From the NCBI GenBank assembly GCA_002811675.1, contig PDIM01000103.1, forward strand, positions 1 through 38,032: 38,032 nucleotides of DNA. Reading direction: 5' to 3'. A program made the translations under genes and the position numbers. Below, one piece after another: positions 1-10,583 of the stretch. The DNA is from Ichthyosporea sp. XGB-2017a. Taxonomy: Eukaryota; Opisthokonta; Ichthyosporea. Position 1 is the stretch's first letter. Every line of letters begins with the position of its first letter. The notes beneath the pieces are model-generated. The model was not told the origin of the DNA. It was given only the letters and a program-made list of their open reading frames with translations, and made no database searches.

Positions 1-1319
1 TGTACTTGTTTGAGTATTATTAGTCGTTAGTTGTAGTCTGGAGGGATTTCGATACAGCTTAAACTTTATATATTTGAGGAATAAAGCAGTCCCCGTAATA
101 GTCGATTGCTTGGTGCCTGATACTTTTACAGATTTGAGTTTGAATTAGATTTGAATAATATTCTGCGTATTATTTCTCACAAGGGTACAGTGGAATTTCA
201 GGGCAATACTAGTGCGCGTGAGTGGTATATTGAGTGGACAGGCGCTGCCAATGGCCGAGTTTAATTCTGCCGGCCGGCCTGCAGATCGAGTGATCAGCTG
301 TCCGGCAGTCTGTGCAAAAAAGCCGCGCCGCGAAAGGGATCGCCTTATATTAGGAAACTTCCCGAGTATGCAAGCACCAATTATGCACAGTATCTTTGAT
401 GCCTTTGATGCTTATAGTCTAGGTCTATTGAATGCTTTTAACTAAATTAATGGATGATTGAGTTTACTGGGAGATGTACGTATAATTATTTAGTCCAAAT
501 AATAAAAAAGAACTTCAAAGTAAAAAAAAAAAAAAAACTTCAGGTAGGCGAAAGAACGTTCAGACACCGAGTCGCCGTCATGAGGCAATTAAAGAGAAAG
601 TTGAGAAAGCAAGTTATATACTGCCGCGACGGGGCCGGCGCACAAGTCACGGCCATGATCTCCTCCCCGACCGCGGCCCTAGCTCAAAGAGTTAAGGGTT
701 CAGAAAAAGGCGATAAGGGTTGACCCTGACTTGAAATTCCAAGAATCAAAAAAAACCAATGTGGATCCTATAATCAGCTGGCCTGGCACTTTTCTAATTT
801 TCAGTATTTGGGTTTCTTTCTTTTTGAAGAAGAAATTATAAATGTTTCAAAGCCGGCGACGCGGGATTCAACAGATTCGTTCGTATAGTACAGCTAGATC
901 GACAATTAATTAGGTACGACGTCGACGGTGCATGTACTTTCTGCGCGCACTAATTAGTTTATATAATTGATTAATACCTAGCAGTTAGCTGATACAGGTC
1001 AGCAATCAAGGCGACCGGCCATCGACAATCGACAATCAAAGTATAGACAGTCATTAAAGTATCAATCAATCAATCAAAGTACGTCATAACTCAACACTGT
1101 GATCAAGCTATAGTGTCCAAAGTGCCAAAGTGATCGTATGCACGTATGCATCATATATACGTTTGTTTTTTTGTACTTGCCCTCAAAGTGTTTAGATTTG
1201 TACAAGCGAATGCTAGGCGAGGTAACTTCTTATAATTAACGTTATTCGGATGTTGCTGTTGGTAATCGTATTGATTTCAATAGCAACTATCTATAGAGCT
1301 GATTTATTAAAAAGCTAGT
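1..1319. other. Intergenic region upstream of the SF3B3-like gene
   Basis: No supported gene. Two short open frames (212-445 and 454-723) are present, but the second runs through a poly-A tract near 521-537 read as lysines and neither resembles a known protein. The DNA is AT-rich with small direct repeats: a CAAT-type repeat at about 1020-1085 in which CAATCAAAGTA occurs twice, and alternating CGTATGCA motifs near 1137-1150. The stretch probably holds the promoter and 5' untranslated region of the next gene, and perhaps the tail of a gene outside the window. Confidence 0.5.
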
Positions 1320-4300
1320 ATGCAAACTGCTGCAGCAAAGGAGTGCCGCCCCAGTGACGGATTGTATGTAAAAGGAATCCTGCACACGGCAGTTTCTGGC
1401 AATAATGTATGCCTTTGGGGCAGATTCTGTGATGTCGGTAAAGAAAGTATAGCATTTATTTCTTATTCGGCTATTAGCGTCTATGATTTAAATGAACGAG
1501 AGTGCTCTCAGGCATTGTCACGCTATAATGGGCAGTCGAGTGAACAAAATGATAACGCTGTAAGCAAATCGACTTCGGACCCTCAATGTCCAGAAAAGCA
1601 AACTTCCAGTGCCACTGGCGTTGCTGAAAGCGAGGTTAGAGCTAAAGCAACTGAGGAAATGGTGTATATGAGAATGAAATCTGGGATAGCTGAAGAGCTG
1701 AATAATGAAGAGGCGTACAGTATTATAAGCAAGTTGAATGATCGACCAGTTATGATTGGGCTTGAGCTTATATCCGAACTCAGAGGTTGCCCCAGCGTAG
1801 AGGCGGCTGTAGTGTGTCCTAAAGAAAGCATGGAAAATTTTGGCTTTGTATCCATTTCAACAGACGGTATACTCTGTGTAATTAAAGACGTAGTTTGCTT
1901 GCTTGTTGTAGATGGTGGCTCGGAGGACTGTTTATCTGCAAAAAACTTAGAGGAGCCAAACGCTACTTTCAGGACTTTGGTTCAGTTTCCGTTGTATGTC
2001 TTTCAGGAAGATGCAAGTGCACACAGGCCGGTAAAGTTCATGGCATGTAATCAGGAGTGCTCGCTGGCTGCAACGAGCTCATTTTGTGGCAACGTGAACT
2101 TTATCAATGTTCGTAATGCATTGCGAACAAGTACTCATCGGTTTAGTGGGGATACAGTAAGGGTTTTCAACGCATGTGCCAACGTTTTGGCGCTGCAGTG
2201 TATTAGCCGAAAGCACTGTGAAAATAATACTAGAAGAGGCGTTAGCGTCCGAAATGTTGAAAGGTTCCTCATTCTCACATTGACGGGTCTTGGATGTGCG
2301 TACACACATCAGCTTCATATTATTTCAATAACTGATGACTTCCTAACTTACTCAATTGAATCGTACTATATCCCCAATTCCAAAGAACTAGGCAGCGGCC
2401 TTAATGAAAGATGCGATAAAGATCCTTCTCGTTATGAGTGTGGAAAACCATTTACCGATTTTTGTGAACAAAATGAACATGATGATACACTTAAGTCTGG
2501 TTGGGAATCATACGTAGGCATCCTTGCACCCAAAGACGTCGCAAATGGATTCCTTCTAATATGTGGATCAAAAATCTTTCTTTGTAATTGTGACAGCTTA
2601 AAGTCGAAGAAAGATTTGGTAGGACAAAATGTTCTATGTCTTAGCGACTCTATCCTCGACATTGATGCCGATGTAAAAAGCGAAGCGATCAATAGCATTT
2701 CAATAATAAGCAATGGATGCCGTGATGACAAAAGTCGGAGTGGCATGAAGCCTCATGATTGTGAAATTGTATGCAGTTGCGTTGTCAATCACGGTCTTGT
2801 CTTGCAAACACGCTCAGGTTTTGTTTTCGAAGCTTTTTTGCAGTGGACGAGCTCGGATGGGGACAAAATTTCAAAACGACGGGCCGTTACATGGCAGCAA
2901 GCTTCCATGTTACGCACCACAAGTGCTGGGCGACTGTGCCTGCTTCCGTTTGCTGTTGGGTATTTCTACAGTGCTAGAACAATGGTGCCGGCGGGGCCCA
3001 ATACCGTTTTGCTGATATCGGACGTTGGGGATGGGGCTGTTCTTTGTAGAGGTATGTCCACATACGAGGGTTGGAATGGTGGGTTGCATGATGCTTTTGC
3101 TCTTGAAGGCTTAACTTTAATTCCAAACTGTACGTGGTTGGACAATATATCTTGTCTGCCTTCAAATGCACACTTCGAAAACAATAACCAGCAGGATGGT
3201 GCTTTGGGGGGCTCTTGCATTTTAACACAGTCCTCTTCTCCACCTGGAAGGCCTGATCTCCTATGTACAAGTGAGCGATTTTGTAAAACGGGTATGAATG
3301 CAAGGAAAGTAACAACCGAAATCCAGCGCCATACACTACATCTCTCTGAGGAACTCTTCGACGGAGCCAAACGCCTTTTTAACATCGTTGCTGGGGATGC
3401 CGATGGGGACACAATTCTCGTCATTTCTTTCGCTGAATATTCAAAGGTTTTGTTATTTTTAGGTACTCCCTCAAACGTCGACACTGTTGACCTTACGGAC
3501 GCAATTAATTTCGAGGGTTCTCACCCTACTTTGTTTTGCTCAAGCATGAAGTGCATTGGCGCTATTGTTCAAGTCTACCCGTATGGTATTTGCTGTGCCT
3601 CATATTCAAATTTTTCTGGAAGCGTGGAGATGGAAGCCATAACTAAGTATGTTGAAGGCCAGCCACTGCAAACACCTTCTCCTTGCTGGACTCCATCCGA
3701 TGGGGGATGTATAAATGCTGCTTGTACAATGGATGAATATCTGTTAGTTGGTATTTCGGTGATTGATATGCTCGTACTATTGAAATTTAATGGGGAATTG
3801 GGAAATAGTAGTGGACTTGGAATGGCAGCCTGTATAGAAGTAGTGCACTCTGTAAAACTCGATCACGAGCCGTCGTGTGTTGAGTTGATATGCTTGGGCC
3901 ACAATAATTTTGGTTCCGAAGCTGTTTATTTGTGTGTGGCCGGGACTTATGGGAAAGCAGTTCAAGGGTTTGCTGTAGGATCGCAAAGAGTATTTTCATG
4001 TAACTTGGTCCTGGCAAGTGACCTTCCTGCGATACCAAACTCTATCTGCCTATACTCTGGAAATAGTTTTGAACAAAAAGGGAATAATGGGCCTGATTCA
4101 CAAACAGAGCTTCATGCGAAACTTGTAAATAGTCACTTTTTGGGCGAAGTTAAATCGATTGTTGGTCTGAGGGATGGTCTTTGCGGGTTCTATGATAGCA
4201 AACTTAAAATCGATGGTAGTAAACTTGAAGTAGCAAGTACTCTCGTAAACATTGTGAAAGTAGGATATTCCGCGGCCGTGATTACTCCATGTAAGGCTTT

Positions 4301-6290
4301 GGGTACCAAAGTACAGCCATTCCTTATTGTTTCTGATCAAACGTGGATTGTGTATGCTGGTGAGAACTTTCGCAAGAGATCCCCAATTTGTTTTGAAGAA
4401 CCAATAGTCTGTGGGTGTCCCTTTTTGGGCAATACGATATTCGGAACAAACACTTTTATGTTCATATCCGGTTCTTCTCTGCGTATTGTGGCGCTCGATT
4501 TAGACGGCTCCAGCGGGAACCATGTGAGTGTGACTGCCCCATTTGAAACATTCTCCCCTTCTGTGATATGCATTGGGGCATATTTGCTGTCTAAAAGTTA
4601 CCTATTGTATGTGTTGGCCTCAAAGGCAAATCGAGCTGAGTTGAGTAGCGTTTGTGTAAAGAACATAAAAAATGGAAAGAGCTTTGCATTAAAACCGAAA
4701 GGTACCAAAAAGGAAGCAATGAAATTTGAAATCGCATTTGATTGCGAAGTGGAAATTGATGATAAGTGTGTCGCCCGATCCTTTGTATGTGTGTCTGTTA
4801 AATTATCGAATGAGAAATCTGTCCTCGTTGTGTATTCTATCGAAAATGACTGCGCTGAAGAGATTTATTCAAGTGTGTATGATCTGGAAAACTTTAGGCA
4901 TGTTACATTTTGTACAAGTAGCAACATTCTATCTGTGTATGGGTGCTTTTCATCATGTGCCCTTGGGGATGCAGTGCATACTGAGCCCGAATGCAGCCCA
5001 ATGCGAATTGAAATGAAATTTGTATATGAGAGTGGGAAACTTGCTCTGAAGAAAGAAATGCTTATATGCTTTATGCCATTTGTTAACTTTCTGAACCCTC
5101 GGGACATGATACCGCTGTGGCATGAAAACCAATATGTCGATCAGTACGAAAACAAAGTGTTGATATCATCGTTTACTGAAGGCCCAACTATATTTACTAT
5201 AGACAATGACTGTTTAGACGATGAAAACGGTGGCATTATTCCGCAGTGCTGTGCAGTAGTAAGTGGAAGTGCTGATCTGAATATTTTTAGCCGTAGCGGA
5301 CTGATAATTGACAACCACCGCATCTTAACTGACGGTGATCCGGGAGGCAATGAAGAACTCTTAGTTGTTTATGACCAGCCCAACCCGGACCAAGCACCAA
5401 CATCATACTTCAATAATAGTGGAACAGATGATGTGAGAACGAATACACCCGTAAAGCTACAGCGCTATCACTTGACAGATTCGTTCGCAGTACCCACTAA
5501 AGGCGTACGAGCGCTTATTCCTTGGGGTGGTCGAAATTCAGATTTTCAGTCCCCAATTCCTCAACTCGATTTCCTGTTGTCTCCTTCGACACTTGTGCGC
5601 GCAAACACAAAGTCGTTAAGCAATAGATGGGAAAGGATATGTGATTGCTCCAATCAGCCGCCAAGTGTTCCTTCGTCTAGAGATGATGGACCCATACTCA
5701 TACCGGGATATACTGGAGTAAGCGTCGCTTTACCCGTGAAGAGACATATCTTGGACGTACTTATTTTATTAGAATTTACAATGTCTTCTTCGGAATATTT
5801 GAGTGATAAGATATTGGAGAGTCCTAATTCACATTTTGTTGAAGTAGTAGCGCTTGAGGCAGTGTGTTCTCGGATTAGATCAAGCTTATGGCATTCCCTT
5901 ACCCAATCGAGCAGATTTTCGGAATTCATGAAGCATCCCATCCCGGAAACGTGCTGGCTTCCTCGAGGTAATAAGTTTGACGAAAAGGTTATCGCCGATG
6001 GAACTTTCCTAACTCTATTTCATGACCTGCCACATCGCCGTAGGCAAGAGATTGTGAATCAGTTTATAAGATGTATTTTATGTGAGAACATTGGAGAAAG
6101 AAAAGCCCATACGCTAACGCATTCGCTCAAGGAAAGGGCGTTGGGAAGTGCAGAGCTTTTGAAAGATATTCCAGTTGTAGAAGGGAGAGACCAAGATGCC
6201 ATTGCTGCTTTTCGTTCTTTTACTACTGAAGTGTTTACCGCGCAGTGCTTCGATGAGCTTATATCATATCTGAATGATATGTGTTCGTAA
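1320..6290 (+). CDS. SF3B3: CPSF-A family propeller protein, probably splicing factor 3b subunit 3 (Rse1/SAP130)-like
   Basis: This intronless frame encodes 1656 aa from an ATG. SF3B3 is the triple beta-propeller scaffold of the U2 snRNP SF3b complex, which helps recognise the branch point. The best local match is around residues 711-790, where FLGT, then HPTLFCSS, then IVQVYPYGI follow the SF3B3 order FLGTTPTLSCSLLG...LVQVYPDGI. A segment near 1000-1060 (FLIVSDQTWIVYAG, later SGSSLRIVALDL) parallels the SF3B3 Ser-Arg-Ser-Trp and NTLRILAL strands. The C-terminus (WLPRGNKFDEKVIADGTFL) resembles the FPVKNVIDGDLCEQF helix that ends this family. It is about 440 residues longer than the usual 1200 or so, with polar insertions, and is very diverged. 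DDB1 and CPSF1/CFT1 share the fold, so paralogue assignment is tentative; membership of the family is firmer. Codon use is unbiased, unlike GDH and the BT1 genes. Confidence 0.6.
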   Translation: MQTAAAKECRPSDGLYVKGILHTAVSGNNVCLWGRFCDVGKESIAFISYSAISVYDLNERECSQALSRYNGQSSEQNDNAVSKSTSDPQCPEKQTSSATGVAESEVRAKATEEMVYMRMKSGIAEELNNEEAYSIISKLNDRPVMIGLELISELRGCPSVEAAVVCPKESMENFGFVSISTDGILCVIKDVVCLLVVDGGSEDCLSAKNLEEPNATFRTLVQFPLYVFQEDASAHRPVKFMACNQECSLAATSSFCGNVNFINVRNALRTSTHRFSGDTVRVFNACANVLALQCISRKHCENNTRRGVSVRNVERFLILTLTGLGCAYTHQLHIISITDDFLTYSIESYYIPNSKELGSGLNERCDKDPSRYECGKPFTDFCEQNEHDDTLKSGWESYVGILAPKDVANGFLLICGSKIFLCNCDSLKSKKDLVGQNVLCLSDSILDIDADVKSEAINSISIISNGCRDDKSRSGMKPHDCEIVCSCVVNHGLVLQTRSGFVFEAFLQWTSSDGDKISKRRAVTWQQASMLRTTSAGRLCLLPFAVGYFYSARTMVPAGPNTVLLISDVGDGAVLCRGMSTYEGWNGGLHDAFALEGLTLIPNCTWLDNISCLPSNAHFENNNQQDGALGGSCILTQSSSPPGRPDLLCTSERFCKTGMNARKVTTEIQRHTLHLSEELFDGAKRLFNIVAGDADGDTILVISFAEYSKVLLFLGTPSNVDTVDLTDAINFEGSHPTLFCSSMKCIGAIVQVYPYGICCASYSNFSGSVEMEAITKYVEGQPLQTPSPCWTPSDGGCINAACTMDEYLLVGISVIDMLVLLKFNGELGNSSGLGMAACIEVVHSVKLDHEPSCVELICLGHNNFGSEAVYLCVAGTYGKAVQGFAVGSQRVFSCNLVLASDLPAIPNSICLYSGNSFEQKGNNGPDSQTELHAKLVNSHFLGEVKSIVGLRDGLCGFYDSKLKIDGSKLEVASTLVNIVKVGYSAAVITPCKALGTKVQPFLIVSDQTWIVYAGENFRKRSPICFEEPIVCGCPFLGNTIFGTNTFMFISGSSLRIVALDLDGSSGNHVSVTAPFETFSPSVICIGAYLLSKSYLLYVLASKANRAELSSVCVKNIKNGKSFALKPKGTKKEAMKFEIAFDCEVEIDDKCVARSFVCVSVKLSNEKSVLVVYSIENDCAEEIYSSVYDLENFRHVTFCTSSNILSVYGCFSSCALGDAVHTEPECSPMRIEMKFVYESGKLALKKEMLICFMPFVNFLNPRDMIPLWHENQYVDQYENKVLISSFTEGPTIFTIDNDCLDDENGGIIPQCCAVVSGSADLNIFSRSGLIIDNHRILTDGDPGGNEELLVVYDQPNPDQAPTSYFNNSGTDDVRTNTPVKLQRYHLTDSFAVPTKGVRALIPWGGRNSDFQSPIPQLDFLLSPSTLVRANTKSLSNRWERICDCSNQPPSVPSSRDDGPILIPGYTGVSVALPVKRHILDVLILLEFTMSSSEYLSDKILESPNSHFVEVVALEAVCSRIRSSLWHSLTQSSRFSEFMKHPIPETCWLPRGNKFDEKVIADGTFLTLFHDLPHRRRQEIVNQFIRCILCENIGERKAHTLTHSLKERALGSAELLKDIPVVEGRDQDAIAAFRSFTTEVFTAQCFDELISYLNDMCS

Positions 6291-6294
6291 TAAA
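6289..6294 (+). terminator. Poly(A) signal overlapping the stop codon
   Basis: AATAAA begins inside the TAA stop codon of the SF3B3-like gene (stop 6288-6290). No better signal is seen before the convergent PUM3 gene. Confidence 0.55.
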
Positions 6295-6361
6295 AGAGGT
6301 TACAGAACTGATAACCAGAATGTCTAGTTTGATCTGCTAGCGTTTAAATTCACGGTATAGT

Positions 6362-6367
6362 TTTATT
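6362..6367 (-). terminator. Poly(A) signal of PUM3
   Basis: AATAAA on the minus strand, about 70 nt past the PUM3 stop. It lies in the 150-nt gap shared with the convergent SF3B3-like gene, so the two transcripts may overlap. Confidence 0.5.
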
Positions 6368-6440
6368 GTCAACGTTTTGAAAGTTATTCTACAGACATAT
6401 AAGACTGGGCCAATATGAAATAGCATATGCGTGCGCCACT

Positions 6441-8225
6441 TTACGCATCCAAAAGCTCCAAAATAACTTTTGATGCAGGGTGGGTTTGTGAAGAGAGAAT
6501 ACTTTGAAGTGCTTTTGAGTTGAGCTGCGCTTTCAAAGCTTTAGCAGCTTCTGCGTCCTTAGATTTCAGAATGCCTACAAGAACAAAAGAAGCGAAATTA
6601 TTCTCTAGCGCCTCTTCTAAATACGGCGTCAACGCCTCCACAAGCGAGTGAGCGATAGAGCACTCCCCTTCTTTGAATAGCTGCTCTTCTGCCATTCTTC
6701 TTAAGGCCCTGTGTGCAATAGCATGAGTCATTACACATGTTCGAAGTGCTTCCGCGGGTCGTTCCGCCTCTTCATCGGCGGCAGCTTTTTTCATTCCACG
6801 TGAGGCAAGCGAACTAACGCATTTGACAGCATCTTTGAATGCTTCATCATACACCTCTCTGCCGCAATTAATCATAGTTTCCGCAACTAATTGTGAAGGT
6901 AGTCCAACACACAAAGCTTCTTCACAGTTTTTAGTAATATATTCCAAGAGTGGTTTTCTTATGGTGTTCAAATTTTCTCTTCGTCTTTGTTCGGCAGATT
7001 TCTTACTGAACGAATTTGAATCACCCATTTGCAGCAACTCCACGGTTGCAGGGAAAAAATATTGTTTTGATCTCGGGGAAAGAATAGATAGAAGAACTTT
7101 GCGCCCATATTTATCCACAAACAATTCGTCTAAGCTCCCCACAAGCTCAGGAAGAAGCACCTTTTTCATCATTACAGTGTCATCAACACACTCAAAAGCT
7201 GTGACCATCGCCAAATGGCCAAACTCCTCCATGCATATCTTCTTAAAAAAGGGCTTAAAAGATTTAATGATGGCTTTCCGCTCCTTTGGGGAAGCCGCCC
7301 ACAGGCACTCTACAGCAACCTGTGCACCATCTTTAGTATGAAGAATTTCAACCAACAGTTCTTTCAGCGAATCGACAAGCTCTTTCTTATCATTGTCGTC
7401 ACATACATGAAGGCAATCAAGAAGACCTTTATGTACAATGCTATTGCCAATGGTACCTTTATCCATACAAGGAATCAAGGATCCCTTAAGATATTTTACG
7501 ATACCTGCCTTTTTGTCGGGGTTGGCAGCAAAAATCTCTTCAAGACCTTTTGTGTCTTTGGTCTTAAAAAGTGCGAACTGAGGCCCATAAAATTCCTGTA
7601 CAAGCGACAATCTCTGCTGAGCATTAGCGTAGTCATTATACACCGTTTCGACAATCAAGCACGCCTCCCGGTGCCTGACCAATTTTCGAACGTGACCAAA
7701 CATGGCACTAATAATCTGTTGCCTTTGCTCTTTGTTCCCGCATTTGAGCATTTTCGTAATTATGAACTTGGAGTACTTTTGCTTCATCAGATCTACAATA
7801 TTGTCTTTCAGCTCTTCTAAAATCTGTGAGCGGTGCTCCACAGTTCCAAATTGAATACAGCACTGGATTACTCGGGCGGCGTCATGTTTGAAAATAATCT
7901 CACACACCTTTCCTTTGGTCAGCCCGACCAGTTCCTCAATAAGTGGGGTTCTCTTCTCTTTGCTACACTCACCCTTGTTACGAACAATTTCCCATATCTG
8001 CTTCATGCGATCAAGAGTATCAGAGTGGTTTTTCAGCTGTCTACGATTTTTCCTTAGTTCTTCCCGTCCCTTCCGATCAAGAATCACGGGCTTTTCCTCT
8101 TTCTTTGCCTTGGAATTGGCTCCCTTGTATTGCTTCTTCCCCACACCACTGTCTGCACCATCACACGCCTTTCGCTTATGGCCCACGCTTGCACCACCAC
8201 TCTTCTTCATGCCGGATACAGCCAT
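6441..8225 (-). CDS. PUM3: Pumilio homologue 3 (Puf-A/Puf6), nucleolar RNA-binding protein with CPL domain
   Basis: The 594-aa product starts at an ATG and has no intron. Family members are nucleolar PUF-like proteins that bind structured nucleic acid and act in large-subunit ribosome biogenesis; yeast Puf6 also represses ASH1 mRNA. The N-terminus is lysine-rich (residues 1-60), fitting nucleolar targeting. The family core follows: DRMKQIWEIVRNK, then helical repeats including HDAARVIQCCIQFGT, KYSKFIITKMLKCG and HREACLIVETVYND. The region KDTKGLEEIFAANPDKK leads into the C-terminal CPL region. Length is close to that of the animal protein (about 650). It is convergent with the SF3B3-like gene and divergent from DUS1, with 552 nt between the start codons. 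Confidence 0.93.
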   Translation of the reverse strand: MAVSGMKKSGGASVGHKRKACDGADSGVGKKQYKGANSKAKKEEKPVILDRKGREELRKNRRQLKNHSDTLDRMKQIWEIVRNKGECSKEKRTPLIEELVGLTKGKVCEIIFKHDAARVIQCCIQFGTVEHRSQILEELKDNIVDLMKQKYSKFIITKMLKCGNKEQRQQIISAMFGHVRKLVRHREACLIVETVYNDYANAQQRLSLVQEFYGPQFALFKTKDTKGLEEIFAANPDKKAGIVKYLKGSLIPCMDKGTIGNSIVHKGLLDCLHVCDDNDKKELVDSLKELLVEILHTKDGAQVAVECLWAASPKERKAIIKSFKPFFKKICMEEFGHLAMVTAFECVDDTVMMKKVLLPELVGSLDELFVDKYGRKVLLSILSPRSKQYFFPATVELLQMGDSNSFSKKSAEQRRRENLNTIRKPLLEYITKNCEEALCVGLPSQLVAETMINCGREVYDEAFKDAVKCVSSLASRGMKKAAADEEAERPAEALRTCVMTHAIAHRALRRMAEEQLFKEGECSIAHSLVEALTPYLEEALENNFASFVLVGILKSKDAEAAKALKAQLNSKALQSILSSQTHPASKVILELLDA

Positions 8226-8684
8226 ACCTACTCTCTGGATGTCAATCTCTCACACGCTACACAGTAAAGCAAATCAACAAATACACGCTATTCAAGTAAA
8301 TGCCCCAGTCAGCTGGCCCCCTCCTCTGTATGCAAGTGTATACCTACAGTAGATAAGTACTACTGCACCTATGTGTGGGGGAATGATAGCCTTATCTATC
8401 TTATACAAAGACATAATAATAATAGTGCACAAATAAATAATAATTTCCACATGGGACCCTCTTCCCTCCCGATCTGGGTTGTCACGTGGGTGAGTATCTA
8501 TGGTCCTGCACTGGCACCCTCTTCCCAATAGTTATTATAAGTGAGTGCACCTCTAACAAGGACTCAGGCTAGCTGCTACTACTAGAGGGAGACTAGATTA
8601 GTTGGCTACCACTGTGCATGTGTGTGTGTGCTATTGTTACTGCTGAAAACTGTGGTGTGCACCAAGGCTTTGTATAGGTATTGG

Positions 8685-8741
<57 letters not shown>

Positions 8742-8777
8742 CCAAAGAAAAGTGTTGATTAGGCTCCTCTCAAATAT
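8226..8777. promoter_or_regulatory. Divergent promoter region between PUM3 and DUS1
   Basis: The 552-nt gap must hold the start regions of both flanking genes. No TATA box is obvious. The DUS1-proximal side carries a long GA repeat. No other gene is supported; short open frames overlapping here are continuations of shadows from PUM3. Confidence 0.5.
8687..8734. repeat. (GA)24 microsatellite
   Basis: An uninterrupted GA dinucleotide run of 48 nt ending about 43 nt before the DUS1 start codon. It is probably within the 5' untranslated region or core promoter. Confidence 0.95.
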
Positions 8778-10583
8778 ATGTGGAGGAGTTACCGTGGATT
8801 GATTCGTAGTTTGCATTTTCCCAAACGACTGAGGCTACATTCCTTTGTCCCACAACAGCAGCAAATCAACGGGTGTATTATTCCTAGGGCGGTGCACAAA
8901 TCTTCATCTGCTAGTGTTGCCGCAGCTACAATTGCCTTGTTTTCAACCGCCACTTGCTCCATTGACAGAAGACTAGGAGAAAAGATTGATAGCATGGAAA
9001 AGGTCGCTCATCAGGAGCAAGGCAGCGCTTCTGCCCCACAGAAATTAGAGGGATATGAGTATTATAGAAAGACATTGAAGGGTGCGAAACTTGTGGTGGC
9101 CCCAATGGTGGACCAATCAGAGCTTGCCTGGCGCATGCTTAGCCGAAGGTATGGGGCAACCTTGTGCTACACTCCGATGCTTCACGCTGCTATCTTTGCG
9201 AAAGGTAAGTGACATAGTGCTGTGGCCGCATACAGCTGTTGAGAGTGGCTCTGATTAGTCCGTTAGTTTGTTAAATTACTCTTCAAGAAATTAACTATTT
9301 ACCTTCCTTGGGTCTCTTTTTTTTCCGAACATTTATTTTTATTGTTATTGTTAGATCCAAAGTATCGAGCGGAAAATTTTCAAACTTGCCCAGAAGATAG
9401 GCCTCTTATTGCTCAATTCTGTGCCAACGACGCTAAAACACTTCTTGAAGCTGCACAGCATATTGAAGGCCAATGTGACGGGGTGGATATCAACCTGGGT
9501 TGCCCCCAGCACATTGCCAAGAGGGGACACTATGGCGCCTTTTTGCAAGACGATTGGGACCTTATAGCGGAGATGGTTTCCACTCTTCATAAACATTTAA
9601 AGGTTCCGGTTACTGTCAAGATTCGCATTCATAAGGACTTGGACAGGACTATTGAATATGTGAAGATGATAGAAAAGGCAGGTTGTCAATTGCTCACAGT
9701 ACACGGTCGTGTGAGAGAGCAAAAGGGTACGGTTACGGGACTTGCCGACTGGAACTATATCCGGCATGTGAAAGAGAGTGTAAAAATTCCAGTGTTTGCG
9801 AATGGGAACATCTTGTACCGGGAAGATATAGATAGGTGTATGGCGGAGACTGGGGTTGATGGAGTAATGAGTGCAGAGGGCAACCTGTACAATCCTGCTC
9901 TATTTTCAGGGGAGTTTCCTCCCTGCTGGCAGATGGCGAGTGAGTATTTGGAGCTTGCAGAGCAGTATAGTGCAGCATCTTCAGCAGTGCGGGCTCATTT
10001 GTTCAAGATTTATAAGCCATGCCTAGCTTTGTTCCCTGATCTTCGGACGGAACTTGCCAAAGTGCATTCCATTCAGCAATTTAAGACAATAAGTGAAAGG
10101 TTGAAGACGCGCCTTGAGGAAATGATCGCCAACAAAGACCCGGTCATTGAACCCAAAGCCGATGACCCTAACGCCAAGAACGGATGCTACAAAAGTATAA
10201 GTCTGTGGAGGTGCCAACCTTATTTTAGACATGCCGAAGCACCGAAAGCTGATGCAGATGCTGAAGCAAAACCGGAAAAGGTTGAAAAGGACCCAGCTGT
10301 CGTTGAGGCGCGCAAAAAGCGCAAAGAGGCTCGGAAGCAGAATATGCAGATCAAAAAGCGCCGAATGGAGCAAACCATGTGCAAAGAGGAGTCATGCTCA
10401 AACATTAGAAGCGCTAACTGTGAACATCAGACATGCAGATCTTGCTGCAAGGAGTTGTGCGCTACTTCGAAGCTGAACTGTTTCGCACACAAAGTCTTCT
10501 TTGATAAAGATTGTGCGAAATTCAAAGAGATGATTTCACAAAGGCACTTGGTCAAAGAAGCAGCAAAGGCAGCCTCCCACTAA
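8778..10583 (+). CDS. DUS1L: tRNA-dihydrouridine(16/17) synthase, DUS1-like, two exons
   Basis: Exons 8778-9204 and 9355-10583 join in frame (phase 1, GAT codon across the junction) to give 551 aa. The enzyme reduces uridine to dihydrouridine at positions 16/17 of the tRNA D-loop using FMN and NADPH. Family motifs are [16 protein letters not shown] at the start of the barrel, [15 protein letters not shown] just after the intron, and [20 protein letters not shown], whose cysteine (about residue 192) is the expected catalytic acid. [21 protein letters not shown] and [15 protein letters not shown] follow. A cysteine-rich C-terminus (CKEESC...CRSCCKELC) resembles the putative zinc knuckle at the end of animal DUS1L. 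About 80 residues precede the conserved core; they are Arg/Ser-rich and may be an organelle presequence. An internal ATG at 8994 would give a normal-length form. Confidence 0.95.
9205..9354 (+). other. Spliceosomal intron in DUS1 (150 nt)
   Basis: Donor AAAG|GTAAGT and acceptor TTGTTAG|AT. Removal joins FAK to DPKYRAEN, restoring the conserved DUS1 sequence. The unspliced frame stops within 8 nt of the donor. Confidence 0.93.

Noticed and set aside
212-723. Two adjacent plus-strand open frames of 77 and 89 codons
   Set aside because: No recognisable content; the second depends on a poly-A run read as lysines. Expected by chance in 1.3 kb of intergenic DNA.
6823-8352. Several plus-strand frames over PUM3
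   Set aside because: Shadows of a confidently identified gene; no protein-like similarity.
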